Under the pieces are notes generated by a model. It was not told where the DNA came from, made no database searches, and was given only the letters and a program-made list of their open reading frames with translations. The position numbers and the translations under genes were made by a program. From Anthostomella pinea (taxonomy: Eukaryota; Ascomycota; Sordariomycetes; Xylariales; Xylariaceae), in contig CAUWAG010000019.1 of assembly GCA_963556695.1 (NCBI GenBank), forward strand, positions 1,426,001-1,490,000: a DNA stretch of 64,000 bases, given 5' to 3'. This document shows, piece by piece, positions 54,532-64,000 of the stretch. Each line of letters begins with the position of its first letter. Position 1 is the stretch's first letter.

Positions 54532-55218
54532 ATGCGTTTTCAAAACCTCCTTCCTCTTGGGCTGCCCATGGTGCTGGCAGGCTCACCCGCGGCTATGAAG
54601 CGAGCCCCTACGGGGCCGTTCAATCTGTATGCCTATGGTGATGGCATCGGCGGCGCACCCGTCTTTACATCTGGCGGTAGGCAGATAGTCACCAATTCCG
54701 TTGTCTGGACCGTTGCTGATATAGCTGCAGATGTCGCCTACCTTGGCAACAAGTCCGAGTTGAACGATGCTGAAGCGTCGCCTGTTCTATGTGAGTCAAG
54801 AGGACGAAAAGAGCCTCCACCGACTTACCCTCATGCTAACATTGCTCTGCACCTAGTCACGGTTGGTGCCAGCAACACCCTGTACGGGAGCCCGAACGTC
54901 ACGGACGAGGAAACCACGCCATCATGGTCGAACGTCACGTTCTACGTTCCTGGCCCGGCCTCCTCCTCGCACACAGTTGGTTTCACCAATTCAACCCCAG
55001 AGACCAATGTATCAGCCTCGGGATTCATCTTCTACGGCCAATTTGCGCTTCACGAAAATGCGGACGGTAACCTCGAGACGCTCTGGTATGCAACACCTAC
55101 CGAATATGACGGTGTGTGGTCTCTAGACTGGAACACCACGGACGACGAGAGCGAGGAAGCCGTCCTGGTCACCTTGAAGAGCACCGCACCATCCAAGCCA
55201 CTGCTGGACAAGGAGTAA
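54532..55218 (+). CDS. Small secreted protein, unknown function
   Basis: Two exons, 54532-54790 and 54857-55218, 206 residues. The N-terminus MRFQNLLPLGLPMVLAGSPA is a signal peptide, with a dibasic-like KR soon after (AAMKRAPTGPF). The mature part is a beta-rich, Asn/Thr/Ser-rich domain (LYAYGDGIGGAPVFTSGGRQ, SPNVTDEETTPSW, VPGPASSSHTVGF, FIFYGQFALHENADG) with several N-glycosylation sequons. No cysteine pattern of small effectors is seen. The 66-bp intron (GTGAGT...CCTAG) has a length divisible by three and no stop, so unspliced mRNA would encode a protein with a 22-residue insertion. I do not recognise a named family. Divergent from the laccase. Confidence 0.82.
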   Translation: MRFQNLLPLGLPMVLAGSPAAMKRAPTGPFNLYAYGDGIGGAPVFTSGGRQIVTNSVVWTVADIAADVAYLGNKSELNDAEASPVLCESRGRKEPPPTYPHANIALHLVTVGASNTLYGSPNVTDEETTPSWSNVTFYVPGPASSSHTVGFTNSTPETNVSASGFIFYGQFALHENADGNLETLWYATPTEYDGVWSLDWNTTDDESEEAVLVTLKSTAPSKPLLDKE

Positions 55219-55960
55219 ATCCGGGGGAGAACTGACTTGTGTGGTATGACTGCTGCATGACAGGCTTCAGGGGCAGATTGCTTTGTTTCGCCTGGGACTC
55301 GATTCAGATCGCCAGAGGTTGTAGCGGTTGTCTATATGTCCAGCAGTGATGTCTTCGGCTTGGAAGAACGACAATGCTTACCGGCTTTCATTGAGATAAA
55401 AATTGTTTCATTTCTTGTACATACTTTGATTTATGAATTGGCTCGCCGCACGAGGACTTACTATACACCTTTCGATCCAACCTCGTTTCTAACAAATCAA
55501 GGAAACGAACATGCTTGAGGTTCAGGAAGCCTTGATCTCGTCGTCAATGAAGTAGGGACCCTGACAAGCACAGAATGGGAGAAGAGGAGCGACAGGTTGA
55601 AGGAGATCAAAACAAAATGTCCTTAACACAGTAGGCGTGGTCCCTACATACTAGTAGGGGGCGCCGTCTCGATGGCGCACAAACCTCACAACAGTTGTGC
55701 AATGATAATGTGGAGAAATGCAATGACAGCCCTGTGAAACCCCACCACGAGCAGCGACATCGCTTCCAGTTTCACATTATTACACTCTGGATTGACAGGA
55801 GGCTGGGAGGGCGCGACAGCGGACGCTCACCTCTGTATACCTACATATTCGATCTATCCATGAAGACCAAGTTGTCAATACTTACCACGCTCCTCATTCA
55901 TCCGAGAGGCTCGATCCAACCGTCCAGGCACTTGCCTCGATATCCACCTACACATCCACA
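55219..55960. other. Intergenic
   Basis: No gene seen. Promoter of the acetyltransferase gene at its 3' side. Confidence 0.55.
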
Positions 55961-56577
55961 ATGGCACCCACGGCTTGCACTGTTCGACACGCACGTCGAG
56001 AAGGTAGCATGGCCGACTCTTCCCGAGATGCAGGTTGGATGGGTACTGACCTGGTTGCCTATATTCAGACGTACCCACAATCCTCCAACTGATTCGGGAG
56101 CTGGCCGACTACGAGCACGAACTCGACGCCGTCGAAGCTACCGAGGCAACTCTTCTCTCTACTATAGCCTTCGCACCCGACAATGCCGAGTCTACGCCCA
56201 CGGCCCCAAACACCGAGCCTACATCGCCCAGCAAACCGGCACGGTGTCTCCTGCTCTTCAACGGCCAAGACCGGCCTGCAGGAATGGCCCTCTACTTCTA
56301 CAACTATAGTACCTGGCGCGCCAAGGCCGGCATATACCTGGAAGATCTATTCGTACGGCCGTCGGAGCGGAAGAAGGGCTTTGGGAAGAGGTTACTCGTC
56401 GAGCTAGCCAAGGAGGTCGTGGCTACGAATGGTGGGAGACTGGAGTGGAGCGTCCTCAAGTGGAACGAGCCGAGCATCAAGTTTTACGAATCGATAGGCG
56501 CAAACGCCATGAACGACTGGGTCGGCATGCGAGTCGATCGTGAAGGCTTGACCAAGCTTGCTGGCTTGTTAGACTGA
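55961..56577 (+). CDS. GNAT N-acetyltransferase (SSAT-like)
   Basis: Two exons, 55961-56003 and 56069-56577, 183 residues. It starts MAPTACTVRHARRED, the intron falling inside the first GNAT motif, and goes on as VPTILQLIRELADYEHELDA. The acetyl-CoA site is seen as IYLEDLFVRPSERKKGFGKR (motif V then R/Q-x-x-G-x-G/A: RKKGFGKR), followed by LLVELAKEVV and the C-terminal WNEPSIKFYESIGA typical of diamine acetyltransferases of the SSAT group. So it probably acetylates polyamines, small amines or related compounds with acetyl-CoA in the cytosol. There is an inserted Thr/Ser/Pro-rich loop (NAESTPTAPNTEPTSPSKP) between helix 2 and strand 2. Frame intact; it converges on the LYR gene. Confidence 0.9.
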
Positions 56578-56652
56578 GACCACGCCGAGGGTTGTAAGTT
56601 GGCGTAACGCAGCTGATAGCCCGGGTTGTAGAGGCATAAACGCAGATATATG

Positions 56653-57729
56653 TCATCTTCCACGTTTCCGAGTTGCTGGCTGTAGCCCCCTTCCCGCCTT
56701 CCCAACGTCCTGGAAAAAGACAAGGTCTCGAGTGGAGGGAGGGGATAGCTTGGGATCATTGTTGCCCCAGGTCACCAACCACTTCCCGTTCCGGGAATTT
56801 CGCTCGATGATGGGGGATGCGTCCCACACGCGACCATATAAACCGCGCTTCAGTTTTCGAGGACCTAGGACCCGGACACCAATGGGACGCGCGGGACCGC
56901 GAGGGTCTTCGCCTTCCTCCGCCGTCAAGCTCTTCATCTTGCGAGAGTTGCCCCTCTCGTTGGCCCGCGCAGGTCTCGTGACGTATTTGGCCCAGTCCCA
57001 TTGTATGGGGTTTGTTAGGTCTGAGGTGGATTGCGCAACCGGTCGTCTAACAGGCGATCTCAGCTCGTCGGCGCCAGCCTCGCCCCGTGTCAGCGCACGC
57101 AAACGTTCCCATTCTCCGCTGGGCAAAGGTGGCAGCAATTGTCGAAGGACGCTCGCCCAATGTCTCTTGAGTTTGTTCCTGGCCAGGCCCTTGTGTAGCG
57201 GTCGACCGAAAGAATTCTCTGTCGGGATGACGTCCTTGGGCCGCAACTGACGACGCATGAGATGAGGCCAGTCTTTGCTTTGCCGCTCGACTTGGCTTGA
57301 GGCGATAGCAAAAATCTTGTCGACAGCCCAGTTATCGAGCCAGTCGGGGGCTCTGTCGGCGCTCAATGTATTATCGTCTTGTAGAGACTTGACCTCGTCC
57401 TCCAGTCCGGCCGTGTCGTTGGCGGGTCGTTGGCTCAGGTAGGCAGCAGACAAGCGGCGCCTTCGCTTGCCCACTCTCCCGGTGGCGAGGTAGCACAAGT
57501 GCAACAAGCGCTCTAGATGGCCGCCATTCGCAGATCGGAGGTACCGTAGGCTGTGGTGTGCTTGTTGGACATAGGGTTTCGGGTCCTCCTTGGAACGACA
57601 ATCGCGGAAGCGTGTCTGGATGCGCGAAGCTATCCACGGGCGGCAGAGAGGAGGAAGGTACGAAGCTTCTCGGAGGAGTTGTCGATAGAGATGGAGAGGA
57701 GCAGTCGGATGGGGGATCTGCAGAGGCAT
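56653..57729 (-). CDS. LYR-motif protein
   Basis: Single exon, 358 residues, starting at ATG 57729 in strong context (GCCGCCATGCC); the open frame begins five codons earlier at TTG, which I do not use. The N-terminus HPTAPLHLYRQLLREASYLP has the LYR tripeptide and following helix, then FRDCRSKEDPKPYVQQAHHS as in LYR/Complex1-type domains; fungal proteins of this size have only the N-terminal part conserved. LYR proteins usually act in mitochondria with acyl carrier protein for Fe-S delivery or complex assembly; the role here is inferred. The C-terminal two-thirds are basic and Trp/Pro-containing (RNKLKRHWASVLRQLLPPLP, NGKWLVTWGN). Convergent with the acetyltransferase, with 75 bp between stop codons. 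Confidence 0.82.
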   Translation of the reverse strand: MPLQIPHPTAPLHLYRQLLREASYLPPLCRPWIASRIQTRFRDCRSKEDPKPYVQQAHHSLRYLRSANGGHLERLLHLCYLATGRVGKRRRRLSAAYLSQRPANDTAGLEDEVKSLQDDNTLSADRAPDWLDNWAVDKIFAIASSQVERQSKDWPHLMRRQLRPKDVIPTENSFGRPLHKGLARNKLKRHWASVLRQLLPPLPSGEWERLRALTRGEAGADELRSPVRRPVAQSTSDLTNPIQWDWAKYVTRPARANERGNSRKMKSLTAEEGEDPRGPARPIGVRVLGPRKLKRGLYGRVWDASPIIERNSRNGKWLVTWGNNDPKLSPPSTRDLVFFQDVGKAGRGLQPATRKRGR

Positions 57730-59600
57730 GGCGGCTGTTGTCAATCAAGCGACATGGTAAGTAGCATCGCATTCGGCAAGAATTCCAAGCAGAGCAAATG
57801 GATGAAAATCGTTGGAGCTGGAGGTCTTCGGTAGGTCACATCAGCCTATGGAGGTCGAGGTAGAAAGAGCTTAAAGTGGAACCACGTCGGTGTTGTCTTC
57901 CCCGTTCTCCGTGTTGTTATAGACATGTAAGCAAGAGGTATGAACTGGAACTATATATATTCTCTAGCATTCTGGCCCTTCTCTCAAGATTGACACCGAG
58001 GTACTAGTCTGATAAGTTTTATCGTTACGCAACATGAGCATAAGGTATTTATCTCATCCGCTAAGGTAAGGTACGCCACGGTTACCGTTAAAACCCCAGC
58101 GTCCTATATAAGGCTTAAGTTAAGCAGCCTTTTAAGCTTTGTTATAGTCGTTTTTAATATAAATATATTGCTATAATTAAAACGAACTAATTAAACCTGT
58201 TTATTCTACTTTGAGTTTTTAAACGTTTATTTTTATAGTTTAAATATATTTAAATATACCCGCTTATAATATTTAGAAACGGTTATATAATAAGTGCTTT
58301 ATATAGCTATATTATTTATAAAGTTTCTTACTTATTATATAGTTTAAATGTTGGATCCATACAATTCCACATTCAAACCATCCATACCGAACCCACATGT
58401 ATGATTAGATAAGAGATTAGATACCGGATTGTAAGGTCACTTAGCCAGACCTACGAGTCAAGCTAGATCTTTCAATCCAACCATCAGCAATATCATAACC
58501 TTAACCCAATACTCGAGTATTATTATTGATCGTTCAAGCCTGTTCCAACATTAAAAAACTAATAAAAAATATATAAATAAAGCCTGTACGCGTGTTATAA
58601 TTATCGTTTTTATAATATAACTATTATGTTTAACTTTAATCGGATTTTTCTTAACAAAAGCTAACTAATTAACTAAATGGATATATCTTAAAATAAGTAT
58701 ATATAAAGTATAGTTATAAGTATTATTATTAACGGCGTATAAACCTTTTTTAAAGTTAATAAAGCTGCTTTTTATTAAAAGGCGGCGTCATTTAACTGGT
58801 TATATAACAGCGTTTTTAAATAAATAGTACTTGTTTTTTAGTGTTTATACTACCCGTTTTAATTATAGTTAATACTATTAAACTGTTAAGCTTTAAAGCG
58901 CGTAACCTTAAGTATATATTAGCATTTACTTTTTAAACTACGCGAAGCGTAAACCGAAATGAGCTAATAAAAATTTATTCAAAGCTATAATTAATCGATA
59001 ACTTATAAAGCGTTATCATAATTAAAATCTATTTATTTGAAATCTATTTCTTTATTAGAATTATTATTTAATTTTATATTAATGTTTTGTTAATTTTAGC
59101 TGATTATCAGACGTAATTTCCATTGAAATATCGGTTTTTTCGATAACTAACTTGTTTTTTAAAATAACCTTTTTTTAAGCATTTGTGAGATTCTATAAGG
59201 GTCACAAGCCTTGTGGGTGTGAGTGGTTGCTGCAAACGTTGTTGTCATTCTCAAATATGCTTGGCAGGGCTAATCTACAGCTAAATACTATACTGCACCA
59301 TGCCAGGGTGGATCCACTGGTCTCTTAGCAGCCCTTTAGCGGGTACTGCACCTAAGGGCATTATATCTGGGAACCAACATTTGACAGTATTCATTAAGAT
59401 CGTCGCGTTGTTAAACTACACCTCGGTACTTTATAACCGTAATACTTATTATTATATTTAATGTGAGAATATTGGTGTGTATTAAGTGTGTGCTGCAGTT
59501 GGCAGTAGGCTGAAAGGGGTGAAAGGGACCCAAAGGGGGTGAAAGGTCCATTGTAGTGACTAGTGGCAGGTTTGTTGTTTATTGTTAGGCAGCCGGATAT
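57730..59600. other. AT-rich island, no genes (core about 58020-59200)
   Basis: From about 58020 the sequence turns strongly A+T-rich, with many TATA, TTTAAA and TTAA words and stops in all frames, and stays so for about 1.2 kb, in contrast to the GC-balanced genes to the left. This is typical of old repeats mutated by RIP in ascomycetes. No coding remnant can be read. From about 59200 the composition returns to normal shortly before the LTRs. Confidence 0.75.
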
Positions 59601-59974
59601 TGTCACAGCGAGCATACTGGGGAGCTGGGACATGGCCTGTAGCAAGCAGCTATTACTCTATTGACGAGAATATCAAGACTAGAAAGGAAAGAAAGAGAGA
59701 GAGAGATAGGTACAGCGGGAGGTTGCCCCTTTAAGGGGATCTGTCATGGTCTGGTATAGGTAGCCCATGTGGTGAGTCCTGGAGCCCGGACATGAGTACA
59801 TGTACCACCATTGAATGTCAAGCTGCCACGCTTGGTATTCGACATCCTTTTGTGAGGAACAGCCGTGGCATGGTGGTTATAGTGAGCGTTCCGTCACAGG
59901 ATCCTCTGGTCAGATCCTTCCCTTATTGGGAAGTATCAGCTTGTCATGTGGGAAGGTCTGTGCAGGCCGTCACA
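59601..59974 (-). repeat. Solo LTR of the Gypsy family with target duplication GATAT
   Basis: TGTCACAGCGAGC to GGCCGTCACA, flanked by GATAT on both sides (59596-59600 and 59975-59979). It matches the LTR at 60254-60476 along its length, apart from the nested insertion at 59742-59898 and about 10 bp missing near its right end. Without the insertion and one target copy it is about 212 bp. Confidence 0.9.
59742..59898. repeat. Second solo LTR (157 bp) nested in the first, target duplication GGATC
   Basis: TGTCATGGTCTGG to CCGTCACA, with GGATC at 59737-59741 and 59899-59903. The host LTR, as seen in the complete copy at 60254, has one uninterrupted GGATC at this place. Its own family is not present elsewhere in the window. 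Confidence 0.82.
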
Positions 59975-60253
59975 GATATCAAAGGGCTCGCACAGCTGTA
60001 TTTAGGTGGGAATATCCCCTATAGATCTATAACCAAGACACCGAACCTGATCCATCCCATTCTGACCCCATTTGTGACGTTCCGTATATGTGAATAGGAC
60101 ATAGAAGCCCTTTACGTATAACTATCTCTGGCTGAAGAGGAAAAAAAAGATTGAGCGGCATAGCCAAATCTGGTGGGCAACTAGATAAGTGTGTCTGCTC
60201 CACAATTTAGAGCCCTAGTGGGTCTGGGACAACCAGTCGTCTAGGAGGTCACG

Positions 60254-60476
60254 TGTCACGGCAAGCGTACTGAGGAGCTGGGACATGGCCGGCAGCAAGC
60301 AGCTATTACTCTATTGACGAGAATATCAAGACTAGAGAGGAAAGGAAGAGAGAGAGAGAGATAGGTACAGTGGGAGGTTGCCCTTTTAAGGGGATCCTCT
60401 GGTCAGATCCTTCCCCTATTGGGAGGTATCCACTTGTCATGTGGGAAGGTCTGTGCAGGCCGCCACAGCCGTCACA
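60254..60476 (-). repeat. 3' LTR of the Gypsy element
   Basis: 223 bp, TGTCACGGCAAGC to GCCGTCACA on the plus strand, with a CT/GA microsatellite (GAGAGAGAGAGA) at 60348-60360. Similar to the solo LTR at 59601, but with an extra CCACAGCCG-type segment of about 10 bp near the inner end. Confidence 0.88.
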
Positions 60477-60502
60477 CTACTCCCCCCCTTATCAAAGTCG
60501 GT

Positions 60503-63500
60503 TTACGACGATGATTTCTTACGAGTTCTTCTTACTCCTTGTGCAGAGCCCCTTACAGGCAAGTTGTCTTCCTCATGATCAGTTAGGTCCTGATCATCAG
60601 CAGCAGCCTCTATCCATTGCTGTAACCTTTGAGGTGGACCTAGCGCTTTGGGATTTGCCTCATGGAACTCTTTGACGCGTACAGCTGAGCCTCTGAAGTT
60701 AGCTGCTGGGTACCACATCGGGTCAGGATCATGACCTGTCCATTCAGCCTGGTACTCCAGCTTGCCCCGGGTTTGGCGGGAGGACAGAATTTTGTTAACT
60801 TCCCACTCAGGAACCCCATCCACGTTGACGGGAGGCGGTGGAGGGATCACCTGACCTGGGACAGGGTTATTTGGTAACCGTACTAAGCGGCTTGCATTGA
60901 TAACCCGATGAGCGTTTATCTCAGGGGGTAAGTCAATCTCAAAGGCATTCTCATTGACCTGTTTGATAACCCGATATGGTCCCATATAGGGGTTGTCCAA
61001 CCCATCATGTGGGCGGTCAGTGCGCCATGCTTCTTTGCGGACATATACCATATCTTCTGGCTTCCAGTCGATTGGTCGTCAGGATTTGTCAGCCTGTTTC
61101 TTGTACTCTGTTTGTGCCTTAAAGAGGTTGGTTTTGGCCCATGCCACAGCCTGTGCCCGGCGTTCAGCAAACTCTTGAGCGTCTGAACGACTCAGCTGCT
61201 CTGTAATAGGCGTCTTTCTTGAGAGAGGACTGCGTTTATCCCAGTCAAACGTCATGACTGGAAGAAACCCCATTTCAACCTCAGCTGGAGATAAGCCAGT
61301 ACTTATATGAGGTTGTGTGGCGTAAGCAAAATCCAGATAGGGCAGCAATTGAGACCAGTTATCCTGAAAATGGCTTATAAAGGGTCGGAGCTTGGTCTGG
61401 AGGAACTGGTTGATGATTTCTGTCTGACCATCCGTCTGAGGGTGCTCTGCAGTAGAGCGGCGTAGGTCCATCCCTATAAGCTTAGCTAGTTCATCCAAAA
61501 AGGCAGCAATGAACTGGGGACCACGGTCTGAAGTTACAGTCTCAGGGGTGCCATAGACCCTCAAAGGTCCATTGAAGTATAAGGTGGCAAGGTCCTTGGC
61601 TGTACATGTCTTATATGTTGGAATAGACCACGGGCGTTTGCCTAGTCGGTCTATCACCACATAGATTGTGTCATAGCCTAGCTTGTCTTTTGGCATGGTC
61701 TTGAAGTCCATAGAGACATGTTGCCAAGGACGATCTGGTATAGGCAGAGGCTGTAGCAAGCCGGCTGGCTTAAGACGGGAATTGCGGCCTCTGCCACATT
61801 CTGGGCAATGAGCGCAATAGCGGTCTATAAAAGCACCCATACCAGGCCAGGAATAACGCTCTGTTACTAAGGCACGCATCTTGTTCCGACCAGGGTGTGC
61901 ACGGGAAGGTAGTCTGTGAATCTCATCACAAAGTTGTGTGTGTAGGTGCCCCTTATCAGGCACCACAAGGCGTCCCTTTTTCAATAATAAGCCATCAACA
62001 AGACTATAACCCTGCTGACTGTGTTTGGCTTTTTCCCGCTCAAGGAGTAGGGTCTCTGAAGAGCGGTTGGCTGTCAAAATGGCATCAATAAGCTGAACAC
62101 CCTCTAGAGAACCGTCTGGGTCCTGGTTGTTGGCTTTCAAGGTGGCCACAATAGCACATACCAGGTTGTCTTCTGGACTAGATGACGAGTCGGTCACAGG
62201 CAGGTCAACGGGTCCATTGAACCTTTTAACAGGTAGGAGGATCTGGCGGCGACTTTCATCCTTGATGGCCTTTTGTGTAGCCAGATCTATAGCTTTCCGT
62301 GATAGAGTATCAGCTATCAGGTTCTCCCTATCTGGATGGAAAGAAATGGTGAAGTCCAGGCCCGAGATATCCTTACTCCAGGCTGCTTGTCGAGCATTGA
62401 GCTGTCGCTTAGTGGCAAAGTACTGGAGTGCCTGATGATCTGTGAAAACAGGAAAGGGATGCTGAAGGGCAGTGAGCATGTGGTTCCATTCTCACATGGC
62501 ATAGACAATTGCCAGTAGTTCCTTATCATGGATGGGATAGTTGCACTCTATTGTATTCATAGTTCGCGACAAATAGGCCACTGGATGCCAGTTGCCTTGC
62601 TCATCCTGTTGGGAAAGGGCTGCTGAGATTACACCATCTGAAGCGTCTGTTTCCAGCTTGGTAGAAGCTGCTTCCTTGAAATGTGAGAGCAAGGGAGCTG
62701 AGCATAAGGCAGCCTTTAGGTTGTCAAAGGCTCTCTGCTGTTCCTTGGTCCATAGGTACTTGGTTGCCACAGTGAGACGGTAAAGAGATTTAGCTATCCT
62801 GCTAAAACCATCTATGAATTGCCAGTAGAAGTTACAGAATCCCAAGAAAGACTGTAATTCTTAACAGTCTTAGGCTCTTCCCAGTCCCTCACGACGGCAA
62901 TCTTGGCTTGATCAACTGATATGCCACTGGTTGATATTATATATCCCAGGAATTTTGTTGATATGACAGCAAACTCGCTCTTCTTGATGTCAGCCTGGAG
63001 GCCAGCTTCCCGGAGCTTCTGGAGGACCTTATGGACATGGTCCTAGTGTTCCAATGGGTCTGCAGAAAAGATCAGGATATTGTCCACATAGGCTGTACAG
63101 AACTCGTCCAGATATGGGAACAAGGCCTTGTTGATATATCGCTGGAAGGTACTTGGGCCGTTACAAAGTCCGAAAGGGAGCACTTTGTACTTGTACTGAC
63201 CAAAGCGCGTGCAAAAGGTCGTGAGATCTTCAGAGGCTGGATCCATGCGGATTCGGTGGAAAGCCGCCCTGATATCCAACTTGGTGAACAGCTTAGCGCT
63301 AGATAGACGTTCCAAAGTTTCGCTGATTAATGGCAGTGGGTAGCGGTCCTTTTTTGACTGAGCATTGAGCTCGCGGTAGTCAACACAGAAACGCAAGCCT
63401 CTATTTGGCTTTTTGGCAAAGAGAACAGGGGACCCATACTCTGTTCCACTGGGAACAATCCATTCCTTGCGCAAGTGTTCCGTCAGATATTGCTTGAGGG

Positions 63501-63966
63501 CAATAAGGTGGTCGGCTTTCATGCTATATAAGGGGTGCAGACGAAGAGTCTTAGCCCCTGGCTTGAGCTCGATCTTGTGGTCAATATCCTTGCGGAAAGG
63601 GGGTAGCTCGTTGCTTTCTGTCTTAGAAAACACATCCATAAAATCTTGTGCCTCTGGGGGAAGCCTGCTGCGTAGCAGGTGCTGAGTCTCTAAGTCCTCT
63701 TTATCAATAGAGTAATCAATAGCTTGATCAAGCTCATATACCAAAAAGGAGAACACATTTCCGTAGCTGTGTCGTTAATGTTGCCCCTTCTGACAGTGAC
63801 TAGCCTGTCTAAAGAAGGTACTTCCTGAGACTAGGTGGATATCCGCGCCCAGAACGTTCATTATTGCGTCTTTGCTAACCTTGGGATGAACAGCCTGGCG
63901 TACCGAAGTCTTTTGCAAGGATACCGGGCGGTCCCGTCCTGCTAGCTGGTCTTTCATAGCCTGCAA
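60503..63966 (-). pseudogene. Gypsy pol: protease-RT-RNaseH-integrase-chromodomain, broken
   Basis: Right to left on the minus strand. Protease-like ADIHLVSGSTFF near 63840, TAA at 63777-63775. Reverse transcriptase 63756-63043 (RFCVDYRELNAQSKKDRYPL, FTKLDIRAAFHRIRM, VLPFGLCNGPSTFQ) with the active site as YVDN where YVDD is expected. A stop (EH-TAG) and frame change follow near 62850, then RNase H (KLETDASDGVISAALSQ, YPIHDKELLAIVYAM) with TGA in place of an expected Trp at 62494-62492. Integrase 62479-61079 (zinc HHCC region HRLPSRAHPGRNKM to CAHCPECGRG, core SMDFKTMPK, VTSDRGPQFIAAF, EHPQTDGQTEIIN), TGA after KQADKS, then GPYRVIKQ and a chromodomain (EWEVNKILSSRQTRGKLEYQ). Not functional as it stands. 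Confidence 0.9.
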
Positions 63967-64000
63967 GGACTGATGATGGTCTCTTGCCCATGTAGCCAGT

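Larger units (their letters stand above)
60254..64000 (-). mobile_element. Ty3/gypsy chromodomain retrotransposon, degenerate, 5' part beyond window
   Basis: The 3' LTR lies at 60254-60476, directly preceded on the minus strand by a purine tract (plus-strand CTACTCCCCCCCTT, 60477-60490). Inside, on the minus strand from right to left, are protease, reverse transcriptase, RNase H, integrase and a C-terminal chromodomain, the order of chromoviruses. Stops and frame changes interrupt it several times. The 5' LTR, gag and left target duplication lie outside the window. Confidence 0.92.

Noticed and set aside
2647..55218. One large biosynthetic cluster including PKS, epimerase-like protein, transporter and laccase
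   Set aside because: Transposons, pseudogenes and a conserved GYF gene lie between; the transporter and laccase are general family types, and nothing links them to the PKS.
56653..57744. LYR gene start at 57744
   Set aside because: That codon is TTG; the ATG at 57729 has a strong context and lies just before the conserved LYR motif.

Overview
This is nuclear DNA from a filamentous ascomycete (Pezizomycotina). The evidence is intron structure (about 45-75 nt, GTRNGT donors, CTRAC branch sites, YAG acceptors), a highly reducing polyketide synthase, a 2EXR-type gene, an ascomycete-type laccase with a DSG(I) C-terminus, chromodomain Gypsy elements, and an AT-rich island that looks like the product of repeat-induced point mutation (RIP). 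I cannot name the genus. Gene models were built by hand from the sequence; for every intact multi-exon gene the intron phases close exactly. Layout: (1) 1-980, the 5' part of a rhodopsin-domain membrane protein. (2) 2.6-13.7 kb, a secondary-metabolite core: a FSH1-type serine hydrolase (minus strand) divergent from an intact 13-exon, about 2632-residue reducing PKS (KS-AT-DH-CMeT-ER-KR-ACP). No release domain is visible on the PKS, so the hydrolase is a good candidate for releasing its product. (3) 14-20.4 kb, a broken 2EXR gene and two members of a local F-box-like/ankyrin family; a third member lies at 28.6-30.0 kb, and all three carry lesions. (4) 20.64-26.27 kb, a nested transposon: a pogo/Tc1-type element with long terminal inverted repeats and TA target duplication, split by a truncated Ty1/copia element that is itself split by a 488-bp solo LTR with a 5-bp duplication. 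(5) 30-39 kb, a gene-poor strip with one credible small nuclear-type gene (31700-32371) and several decayed fragments: ankyrin, RNA-ligase-like, an unknown small gene, and the N-terminus of an IMP-dehydrogenase-like protein. (6) 40.5-57.7 kb, an ordinary gene-dense block: an NAD(P)-binding epimerase-like protein, a GYF-domain protein (open except for one extra C in a C7 run), an MFS transporter of the anion:cation symporter type, a secreted laccase, a small secreted protein, a GNAT acetyltransferase and a LYR-motif protein. (7) 58.0-59.2 kb, a strongly AT-rich island, followed by nested solo LTRs and a degenerate Ty3/gypsy chromodomain element that runs off the right edge. How the genes work together: only the PKS and hydrolase form a clear functional unit. 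The transporter and laccase neighbour each other 35 kb away beyond transposons and relics, and nothing in the sequence ties them to the PKS. The window reads as an accessory or subtelomere-like region in which transposon insertion, RIP-like mutation and small indels have broken many genes around a preserved PKS locus and a conserved gene block.
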